Positions 5,930-11,679 of a DNA stretch of 11,679 nucleotides are shown in pieces (the first letter of the stretch is position 1; each line of letters opens with the position of its first letter). Both the position numbers and the translations under genes were made by a program. This stretch comes from Clostridium sp. (GTDB taxonomy: Bacteria; Bacillota; Clostridia; Clostridiales; Clostridiaceae). The notes beneath the pieces are model-generated. The model had not been told where the DNA came from and did no database searches. It worked only from the letters and a program-made list of their open reading frames with translations. The DNA is taken from positions 1 to 11,679 of the forward strand of contig JAAZGI010000064.1 of NCBI GenBank assembly GCA_012511315.1, given 5' to 3'.

Positions 5930-7453
5930 TTAATCCTTGTGATTAGCTTCCTCCACCATTCGTTTTAGTTCAAAAGGAATCCGACTGATGATTTCTGATG
6001 CCATGACGGAGTACCTAGTTTTTGCCAGCTCATCACCAATCCAGCCATGAAGGTAGGTTGCCGCAATCGCTGCTTCCATAGGTTCTAGACCCTGCCCAGC
6101 TAACCCTGCAATCATTCCCGTCAAGCAGTCCCCCATTCCCCCAGTTGCAATAGCAGAGGAACCTGTGGGATTAACAAAGTTACTAACACCGTCAGAAATG
6201 ATGGTGTTGTGGCCCTTAAGAACCAGGGTTACATTGTGCTTGGCAGCAAATTTCTTAGCCACATCCATGCGATTTTTTTTAATGAACTCCACACTTTTTC
6301 CCGTTAAACGAGCCATTTCTCCAAAATGAGGAGTCAGAATGACTCGCACACCAATATTCTCTAAAAGTTCTGTTCGTCCTTCTAACACGTTAAGACCATC
6401 GGCATCTAAAACCAAAACCGTGTCTGACTTGCCTTCTTCTCGAAGTTTTTTAATAATGCGCATTAATAAAAGTCGAGTCGCCTCTGTATTTCCCATTCCA
6501 GGCCCAAAGGCAATCACATTGCATTCCGTCACCGCTTTTTCAATTTGAGATGGATGAATAGTCATTGACTCTCGAACATGCTCAGCAATTAAATCAATTA
6601 CTCGAACATCTGAGGATACAGTAACTAGTCCTGCACCCGATGCCAAGGCTGCCTCAGAGGCAATTTTGTTAGCACCTGTATAACCAGGTGATCCGGCTAC
6701 TACTAAGATTTTCCCATAATCACCTTTATATCCAGTGCGTGATCGCATCGGAATTAATCCACGCACTGTGGCTTGATCCACTAAGTATTCATGACTTCCC
6801 ATGGTATCGCAAAACTGGTCGGGAATTCCGATGTTTTCCACAATAATTTCACCACAAGATTCAATGGTTGCATAATTTAAAAACCCTTTTTTGTAACAGG
6901 AAAAACTGATGGTACGATGTGCTTTCACAGCACTTCCCCGCACTTGACCCGTATCAGCATCTAAACCCGATGGAATATCAATGGAAACTGTATTGCTACT
7001 CATTTCATTGATAATTTCAATAATTTCTTTATGGATCCCCACTAATGGACGTGACAGGCCAATCCCAAATAAGGCATCGATGACTGTGTCAGCATCATTA
7101 ACTGCCTCACGCAGGTCCCATAAATCAGCCTCTTCATGAACTGAGATGATGTTAATTTTCATGCGTCGGCAGATGTCTAAATTCATCAATGTATCTGGAG
7201 TAGCCTTGTTGTCATCGGATACAAAATAAACATCCACATCCTTGCCCAAGTTAAATAAATGGCGGGCAACCGCCAAGCCATCCCCACCATTATTTCCGCA
7301 TCCACAAATCACTACAAAATAGCTTTGGTCCATATCCAAATGCTGGATGACCTTGAGGGCTGCGTTCTCCATAAGAATCATAGAGGGAATCTTTAATTGT
7401 TCGATGGCGAACTGATCCAGCTCTTTCATCATTTTAGCTGTTGCTATTTTCAT
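5930..7453 (-). CDS. nnr: Bifunctional NAD(P)HX epimerase / ADP-dependent NAD(P)HX dehydratase
   Basis: A 507-residue fusion that repairs hydrated NADH and NADPH. The N-terminal YjeF_N domain (about 1-215) is the epimerase, with GCGNNGGDGL (51-60), DALFGIGL (126-133) and DIPSGLDADTG (159-169). The C-terminal ribokinase-like domain (about 230-500) is the ADP-dependent dehydratase, with GKILVVAGSPGYTGA (247-261), TPHFGEM (374-380), LKGHNTII (412-419) and GGMGDCLTG (438-446), where D442 is the expected catalytic aspartate. The length matches fused bacterial Nnr proteins. The ATG at 7453 has AGGAGG (7470-7465) 11 nt upstream. It lies 113 bp after acpS. That gap carries a small hairpin (CTGTCC 7543-7538 with GGGCAG 7527-7522 on the minus strand) but no obvious terminator. 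Confidence 0.96.
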   Translation of the reverse strand: MKIATAKMMKELDQFAIEQLKIPSMILMENAALKVIQHLDMDQSYFVVICGCGNNGGDGLAVARHLFNLGKDVDVYFVSDDNKATPDTLMNLDICRRMKINIISVHEEADLWDLREAVNDADTVIDALFGIGLSRPLVGIHKEIIEIINEMSSNTVSIDIPSGLDADTGQVRGSAVKAHRTISFSCYKKGFLNYATIESCGEIIVENIGIPDQFCDTMGSHEYLVDQATVRGLIPMRSRTGYKGDYGKILVVAGSPGYTGANKIASEAALASGAGLVTVSSDVRVIDLIAEHVRESMTIHPSQIEKAVTECNVIAFGPGMGNTEATRLLLMRIIKKLREEGKSDTVLVLDADGLNVLEGRTELLENIGVRVILTPHFGEMARLTGKSVEFIKKNRMDVAKKFAAKHNVTLVLKGHNTIISDGVSNFVNPTGSSAIATGGMGDCLTGMIAGLAGQGLEPMEAAIAATYLHGWIGDELAKTRYSVMASEIISRIPFELKRMVEEANHKD

Positions 7454-7566
7454 ATTCGTCGGTTCCTCCTAGGGAAATCAATAACTGATACCTGTCCCCA
7501 CAACCATCGGCACAGTAATTTCTGCCCAAAAATATTCGGACAGTGCATCGTATATTTGTTAAATTT

Positions 7567-7941
7567 TTAAAGCTTGACTCGCTCAATCATGCAGGTCGCC
7601 ATGGCGAATTCTTTTTCATGGGAAATAGACAGATGAACCTTTAATCGGTCATTAATTTTTAATTTCGTTAAAACATCTTTTAGTGAGTCCGCCGTCATAA
7701 AAGGCCGCCCAAGTTCATCGCGAAGGATTTCAATATCTTTCAAAGAAAATCCCCGGAAACCTGTTCCCAACGCTTTGGCTACCGCTTCCTTGGCTGCAAA
7801 ATTACCAGCAATCCGCTCCCCTCGCCCATCAAACAACTGGATCTCTTTCTCTGTAAAGCAGCGACTTAACTTTATTTCATCTGAAAAAGCTCTTTGGATT
7901 CGACTAATTTTAATCAAATCACAACCTATTCCATAAATCAT
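7567..7941 (-). CDS. acpS: Holo-[acyl-carrier-protein] synthase
   Basis: A 124-residue phosphopantetheinyl transferase that moves 4'-phosphopantetheine from CoA to a serine of apo-ACP, activating it for fatty-acid synthesis in the cytoplasm. The AcpS motifs are complete: GIGCDLI at 4-10 with Mg-binding D8, NFAAKEAVAKALGTGF at 47-62 with E52, and HLSISHEKEFA at 103-113. The length is typical for the trimeric AcpS group. The ATG at 7941 follows AAGGTG (7954-7949) with a 7-nt spacer. It is the first gene of the acpS-nnr-alr cluster, with a good promoter about 30 nt upstream. Confidence 0.97.
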   Translation of the reverse strand: MIYGIGCDLIKISRIQRAFSDEIKLSRCFTEKEIQLFDGRGERIAGNFAAKEAVAKALGTGFRGFSLKDIEILRDELGRPFMTADSLKDVLTKLKINDRLKVHLSISHEKEFAMATCMIERVKL

Positions 7942-7970
7942 CGTCCATCACCTTTTTTCCTTGTTAATTC

Positions 7971-7999
7971 ATTATAATATCCCCAGCTTTCTTTAACAA
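7971..7999 (-). promoter_or_regulatory. Sigma-A promoter for the acpS-nnr-alr cluster
   Basis: On the minus strand TTGTTA (7999-7994) is followed after 17 bp by TATAAT (7976-7971). The -10 is perfect and the -35 matches 4/6. It gives a short leader of about 25 nt ahead of acpS. Confidence 0.6.
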
Positions 8000-8039
8000 T
8001 GAAACATCTGTTTTCTCTATTAATAATCCATTTTTATTA

Positions 8040-8210
8040 TTGCTTCAGGTTTTACTTCAAGGATTATTCCAAGCATTATTCCAAGCATTATTTTTAGTTT
8101 CACTTCCGGTTTGCTTCAAACATTACTTATTGGTTTTTCTCCTAGTTTTACTTCTGGTTTACTTCTGGTTTACTTCAAACCTTACTTGTTGGTTTTGCTC
8201 CTCGTTTTAT
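8040..8210. repeat. Degenerate AT-rich tandem repeats upstream of acpS
   Basis: Three nested patterns are visible. ATTATTCCAAGC is repeated at 8063-8074 and 8075-8086, with a partial third copy to 8092. TTTACTTCTGG is repeated at 8147-8157 and 8158-8168, with a partial third copy at 8169-8176. A 43-bp block at 8108-8150 recurs at 8167-8209 with 5 mismatches (period 59). Related pieces such as GGTTTTACTTCAAG (8048-8061) suggest an older repeat that has drifted. The plus-strand frame through it (8040-8261, TTG start) has no ribosome binding site and is low-complexity, so I do not call a gene. Confidence 0.7.
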
Positions 8211-8261
8211 ATTATCTTTTGTTTTGCCTATAGATTGGTTTTAATCCATACACTCCTTTAA

Positions 8262-8660
8262 TTTATTCCCATAATACTTTATTTTATTTTACATTAGAGC
8301 TTTTTTAGCCTTTAACCATCTCTTAAAATTCGGACTTTTGAACTAAACTTTGTTGTTTTTTAAATAAAGTTTTAGGTTTTCAAGGTTTTATCTCAGCGGT
8401 ATTCTTTGTGAAAACTTGACGATCAAAGAGATCATTGACAGGTCTTATCAGGCTTTCTCACTGACTTTAGGATGTTCATACAATGTTAACCTGGAACTGA
8501 GAGACTTTTTGAAATCCTGATATATAATAGTCAATGAAATCATTTTTAGCCTTTTGTTTTCTGAGAATATTTAGGCTGTTATTTAATTATATTTCACTTA
8601 TTTTCCAATGGATTTTAACCCGTCTTTTCCAAAGACAAACATACCCTATTATTATTCACT
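8262..8660. other. AT-rich intergenic region between acpS repeats and the oxidoreductase gene
   Basis: About 400 bases without a credible reading frame. It contains a possible extended -10 promoter (8518-8528), isolated TTGACG/TTGACA hexamers at 8416-8421 and 8435-8440 with no matching -10, and a weak AT hairpin (AAACTTT 8345-8351 with AAAGTTT 8366-8372). The phrase TTTTTAGCCTTT occurs twice (near 8282 and 8543). I see no riboswitch or clear operator. Confidence 0.5.
8518..8528 (+). promoter_or_regulatory. Candidate extended -10 promoter for the oxidoreductase gene
   Basis: TG (8518-8519), one base, then TATATA (8521-8526) overlapping TATAAT (8523-8528). No good -35 is present, which an extended -10 can tolerate. 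The leader would be about 140 nt. Confidence 0.35.
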
Positions 8661-8677
8661 TCGGAGGAACATTATAA

Positions 8678-9910
8678 ATGGATAAAATTATCATTGCTGG
8701 CAACGGCATCGCCGGCCACAGTGCCTTACAGGAACTTTTAAAGACTCACGACCCATCTGACATAACGCTTATTTGGGAAGAAAACAAAAATACTTATATG
8801 CGTACTCAGCTTATAAATTATGCAGTAGGCGAAGTACCTGAAGAACGTTTTTTTATGACCAAGGGCGATTTTTATAAAGAAAAAGGGATTCGATCCATCC
8901 AAGGGAAGATTTCTTCCATTGACAAAGAAAAGAAAACCGTGAAGTTAAGCAGCGGAGAAGTCCTCCCCTGGGATAAGCTTATTTTAGCAACTGGCGCTCA
9001 TAACTTTGTTCCCCCGGTAGAAGTAGTGGGCCATCCTATTTTAACTTCCGTTGATTCCCATTCCATTAAAAGGCGTCCAGGCGTTTTCACCCTTCGTGAT
9101 TTAGAGGATGCCAAAACCTTTGGTCAGCGATTGAAACAATCCCGTAAAGCCCTAGTAATAGGTGGTGGTTTGTTAGGCCTTGAGGCCGCTAGTACACTAA
9201 TGGGACAAGGTCTAGACGTTACCGTAGTTGAATTTGCTCCTCGACTTTTACCTCGTCAACTGGACTCCACTACTGCAGCTTTGTTCCAAAAAGAAACGGA
9301 AAACTTTGGCGCAAAATTTATTCTTGGCGACTCCGTCAAAGAAATCAAATATGACGGTGACACCCTCAAAGGGGTTGAGTTAATATCAGGAAAAACCCTT
9401 GATTGCGATCTCATTTTATTTTCTATCGGCATTCGATCAAACCTTGAGTCTTTTGGTGAAACCATTGCAACGGACCGAGGCATTGTTATTAATAAGTATA
9501 CCGAAACCTCTGAAACCAACATTTATGCCTGTGGCGATGTAGCCCAATACAATGGCATCGTCTATGGAACTTGGGGCTTTGCCATGGCTAGCGGAAAGGC
9601 TGCGGGTCAAAATGCCGCCGGTATACGGACTGAGATGAAACCCTACGTCCTTAACACCATTTTTAATGCCCTCGGCACCAAAATATTCTCCACCGGTTCT
9701 GTTAATTTCGATGATCCTACTTTAAAATCCTTTGTCTCTGGAAATCCCAAGTCAGGTTACGTCAAGCTTTTATTTAAAGCTGATGAACTAGTCGCTGGTA
9801 TATTAATGGGTGACACCAGCCAAGGACCTAAGTTATCGAAATCCATTGATAGTCGGATGTCTTTTAATGAATCCATCCGTACCTTCTCAAGAGAAAGCCA
9901 AATCGCTTAA
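8678..9910 (+). CDS. FAD-dependent NAD(P)H oxidoreductase, rubredoxin reductase / NirB N-terminal type
   Basis: A 410-residue two-dinucleotide-binding flavoprotein. The first Rossmann motif GNGIAGHSA (8-16) binds FAD, LILATGA (101-107) is the usual ATG motif, and the second Rossmann motif GGGLLGLEAA (162-171) binds the nicotinamide nucleotide. E185 at the end of the second strand of that fold (VVEFAPRLLP) favours NADH. YACGDVAQ (283-290) is the FAD-binding GD motif. The region after about 320 fits the C-terminal domain of NADH-rubredoxin reductases. No redox cysteine pair is seen, so a disulfide-reductase role is unlikely. In anaerobes such enzymes pass electrons to rubredoxin for oxygen or peroxide removal, but no rubredoxin or flavodiiron gene adjoins it, so the acceptor is open. 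The ATG has GGAGG (8663-8667) 10 nt upstream. It appears monocistronic. Confidence 0.88.
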   Translation: MDKIIIAGNGIAGHSALQELLKTHDPSDITLIWEENKNTYMRTQLINYAVGEVPEERFFMTKGDFYKEKGIRSIQGKISSIDKEKKTVKLSSGEVLPWDKLILATGAHNFVPPVEVVGHPILTSVDSHSIKRRPGVFTLRDLEDAKTFGQRLKQSRKALVIGGGLLGLEAASTLMGQGLDVTVVEFAPRLLPRQLDSTTAALFQKETENFGAKFILGDSVKEIKYDGDTLKGVELISGKTLDCDLILFSIGIRSNLESFGETIATDRGIVINKYTETSETNIYACGDVAQYNGIVYGTWGFAMASGKAAGQNAAGIRTEMKPYVLNTIFNALGTKIFSTGSVNFDDPTLKSFVSGNPKSGYVKLLFKADELVAGILMGDTSQGPKLSKSIDSRMSFNESIRTFSRESQIA

Positions 9911-9956
9911 CCTTAGGAATAACCAGAAAATAGAATAAGCCAACAGCTTTAATAGA

Positions 9957-10015
9957 CCCCCTTTATGAAGTACAGTGAAGCAAAAACTCCTGTTCACCAT
10001 AAAGGGGGCCTTTAT
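9957..10015 (+). terminator. Intrinsic terminator of the oxidoreductase gene
   Basis: CCCCCTTTATG (9957-9967) pairs perfectly with CATAAAGGGGG (9998-10008). An inner GTGAA/TTCAC stem (9975-9979 with 9993-9997) follows, and CCTTTATTCT comes after the hairpin. It lies 46 nt after the stop codon. Confidence 0.88.
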
Positions 10016-10286
10016 TCTGTCATATTTAAAAACTATTAGCTTTTATTAGTTTGCCTTAACTGTCTTCTGCCCTCCCCATTCCTCTTTTTGCTCTATTAAT
10101 CTCTCTTGGCGATTTCATCTGCCTGCTTTCATGAGTTCACCATCTCTTCTTCATGACTTAAGCTTTTACAGAAATCTAACCTGTAGTAAGATAGATGATA
10201 AGAGATGATTCATTAAGCTCCACCCAATGAATCCATTCAATCCTTATAACTATAAAATAAAAATACGGCAAAGGCTGGTGTACTAT
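10016..10286. other. Intergenic region upstream of hisS
   Basis: About 270 bases with no gene. There is no T-box: I do not see the conserved AGGGUGGNACCGCG-like element or an adjacent attenuator, which many Firmicute hisS genes carry. The plus strand is pyrimidine-rich (10060-10160). A weak promoter candidate is listed separately. Confidence 0.5.
10165..10192 (+). promoter_or_regulatory. Weak candidate promoter for hisS
   Basis: TTTACA (10165-10170, 5/6) and TAAGAT (10187-10192, 4/6) are separated by 16 bp. The predicted leader is about 85-90 nt. Confidence 0.3.
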
Positions 10287-11546
10287 ATGAAAACAACTCC
10301 CGTTAAAGGAACCAACGATTACAATTCCAATGAAGCTGAAATTCGCGATTATTTACAAGATAAAATCCTTAGTGTGTATCGTAACTATGGTTATGACCGC
10401 ATCGTGACACCGATCTTAGAGGATTCTCAAAACCTTGATAAAAGTGAAGGGGGCGACAATTTAAATCTTGTTTTCAAAATTCTTAAACGCGGTCAAAAGC
10501 TAGAATCTGCAATGGCTAAAGGCTCTTCTGATGACCTTACTGATATTGGTCTGCGTTATGATTTAACCCTTCCCTTAAGTCGCTATGTGGCCAACAACCA
10601 AGGGAAATTGGTATATCCTTTTAAGGTGATCCAAATGGGTACTGTTTATCGGGCCGAGCGTCCTCAAAAAGGGCGTCTTCGCGAGTTTACCCAATGCGAT
10701 ATTGACGTGATAGGTTCTTCTTCTCCCAATATAGAAATCGAATTGCTCCACGTTGCCTCTGAGGCATTGATTGCCATCGGCATTAAGCGGTTCACCGTTA
10801 AAGTCAATGATCGCCGAGTTCTTAAGTCCATGTTGCAAGGTATGGGCTTTGCCAATGATCAGTTAGATTCTGTTTGCATCTCCTTTGATAAGCTAGATAA
10901 AATAGGCGTTGATGGTGTTTGTGATGAACTCACGGGAAAAGATTTTTCAAAAGCTGCCATTGATCAGTTAAAGCAGCAATTAGAATCTGGGGATTTTACC
11001 TTGGCTGCTATGGCCGATCGGATTTCTGAAAAACAAGCTGCCGACAACCTACGCCACATCATCGATGAGTCAGAGCGTCTTGCTCAAATTAATAAGGGTA
11101 AATATGATGATGTCGATTATAACGTGGTTTTTGATCCATCCCTGGTCCGTGGTCAAGGCTACTACACTGGCACAGTCTTTGAAATCGAATCAAAGGAATT
11201 TAGAGGCGCTATTGCCGGAGGCGGACGTTATGACGACCTCATTGGCAAGTTTATTAAAAACGATGTGCCCGCCGTTGGAATTTCCATTGGGTTTGAACGT
11301 ATATTCTCCATCTTAATGGATAATAACTTTACGGTTCCGAATCAAAAAAAGAAAATTGCCATGTTCTATGAACCCGACCAATTCCACGAAGCCTTTCAAG
11401 AAGCTGAAGCCATTCGAGATCAATATACAGTGAGTCTCCTCGAACGTCCTAAAAAAATGGGACCTTATTTAGACAAACTGAAAGAAAGAGGCATTACCGG
11501 CTTCCTAAACTTTGGTGTTTCCGACTCCATCACTGAGCTTGATTAA
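10287..11546 (+). CDS. hisS: Histidine--tRNA ligase, LRYDLT subgroup, with short C-terminus
   Basis: A 419-residue class II synthetase that charges tRNA-His in the cytoplasm. From M1 (10287): GYDRIVTPILE (35-45, motif 1 region), LRYDLTLP (89-96), motif 2 with RAERPQKGRLREFTQCDID (122-140), the HisA motif LVRGQGYYTG (286-295), GGGRYDDL (311-318) and motif 3 GISIGFERI (331-339). LRYDLT rather than LRPEGT places it with the eukaryote/archaeal-like HisRS subgroup that also occurs in bacteria. The anticodon-binding domain (about 354-419) stops before the usual last strand and helix (the KDL region). The HisA motif has G where D is usual in RG(L/M)DYY, but its arginine is kept. I chose the ATG at 10287 because GGTG (10277-10280) is 6 nt upstream and the family starts with KGTNDY; an in-frame ATG at 10227 has no binding site. 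It stands alone, without aspS. HisZ is unlikely because the catalytic motifs are present. Confidence 0.85.
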   Translation: MKTTPVKGTNDYNSNEAEIRDYLQDKILSVYRNYGYDRIVTPILEDSQNLDKSEGGDNLNLVFKILKRGQKLESAMAKGSSDDLTDIGLRYDLTLPLSRYVANNQGKLVYPFKVIQMGTVYRAERPQKGRLREFTQCDIDVIGSSSPNIEIELLHVASEALIAIGIKRFTVKVNDRRVLKSMLQGMGFANDQLDSVCISFDKLDKIGVDGVCDELTGKDFSKAAIDQLKQQLESGDFTLAAMADRISEKQAADNLRHIIDESERLAQINKGKYDDVDYNVVFDPSLVRGQGYYTGTVFEIESKEFRGAIAGGGRYDDLIGKFIKNDVPAVGISIGFERIFSILMDNNFTVPNQKKKIAMFYEPDQFHEAFQEAEAIRDQYTVSLLERPKKMGPYLDKLKERGITGFLNFGVSDSITELD

Positions 11547-11599
11547 CTTTAATAATGGCCTGTTTATATTTGTAAATTAAGGCTCATTTTCTAAAGCAT

Positions 11600-11650
11600 A
11601 ACCCGGCCCCCTACTCAACCGTTTGGGTTAAGTAGGGGGCCGGGTTTATT
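11600..11650 (+). terminator. Intrinsic terminator of hisS
   Basis: AACCCGGCCCCCTACT (11600-11615) pairs perfectly over 16 bp with 11631-11646. An inner AACC/GGTT stem lies in the loop and TTTATTT follows. It starts 53 nt after the hisS stop. This is the strongest hairpin in the window. Confidence 0.88.
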
Positions 11651-11679
11651 TAAATCTTATATTGGATTTTAAATTATTC

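Noticed and set aside
8040..8210. CRISPR array
   Set aside because: Units are short, contiguous and degenerate, with no constant repeat and unique spacer pattern and no cas genes.
8040..8261. Plus-strand 73-codon hydrophobic reading frame
   Set aside because: TTG start, no ribosome binding site, and the sequence is tandem repeat that translates as Leu/Phe-rich low complexity.
9256..9522. Minus-strand reading frame inside the oxidoreductase gene
   Set aside because: Antisense shadow of a gene with complete motifs.
10227..10286. 20-residue N-terminal extension of hisS from an upstream ATG
   Set aside because: No ribosome binding site, the residues do not fit the HisRS family start, and the ATG at 10287 is better placed.
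10575..10855. Minus-strand reading frames inside hisS
   Set aside because: Antisense to conserved motif 2 of HisRS; no ribosome site or family resemblance.

Overview
The window looks like chromosomal DNA from a low-GC, Gram-positive Firmicute, most likely an anaerobic member of the Clostridia. The signs are strong purine-rich ribosome binding sites (AGGAGG-like), TTG and GTG starts, sigma-A type promoters, intrinsic terminators with U-tracts, an acpS-nnr-alr cluster, ftsEX followed by a C-terminal processing protease, and a rubredoxin-reductase-like flavoprotein. The genus cannot be fixed from sequence alone. Eight full genes are supported; six lie on the minus strand and two on the plus strand. 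No mobile element, CRISPR array, tRNA or rRNA is visible.

Minus strand, read from right to left. (1) acpS (7567-7941), nnr (5930-7453) and alr (4633-5769) follow a good promoter at 7971-7999. They make the phosphopantetheinyl transferase for acyl carrier protein, the NAD(P)HX repair enzyme and alanine racemase. (2) A YitT-family membrane protein (3522-4373) has its own near-consensus promoter (TTGAAA-17-TATAAT, 4524-4552). Its leader of about 140 nt contains a large hairpin and a terminator-like hairpin, and the gene ends at a clear terminator (3482-3512). (3) ftsE, ftsX and an S41 protease (3056 down to 188) form a tight operon: ftsE and ftsX overlap by 8 bp, and ftsX and the protease are 24 bp apart. 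FtsEX is the ABC-type complex that controls cell-wall hydrolases at division or elongation. The protease is a membrane-anchored Ser/Lys/Gln enzyme. A strong hairpin at 55-100 probably ends the operon.

Plus strand, right third. An NADH-dependent, FAD-containing oxidoreductase of the rubredoxin-reductase type (8678-9910) and a histidyl-tRNA synthetase-like gene (10287-11546) each stand alone with their own terminator (9957-10015 and 11600-11650). The 8000-8677 gap between acpS and the oxidoreductase is AT-rich and holds degenerate tandem repeats (about 8040-8210).

Most of the window is ordinary housekeeping sequence. The item most worth a second look is the yitT leader. Its hairpins pair fully, with G-U wobbles, only if the RNA is transcribed from the minus strand; on the plus strand the same positions would be A-C mismatches. 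It fits no riboswitch class that I could recall. Next is the histidyl-tRNA synthetase, which has an altered HisA motif, a short C-terminus, no T-box leader and no aspS neighbour. I do not see convincing evidence of a new multi-gene system.
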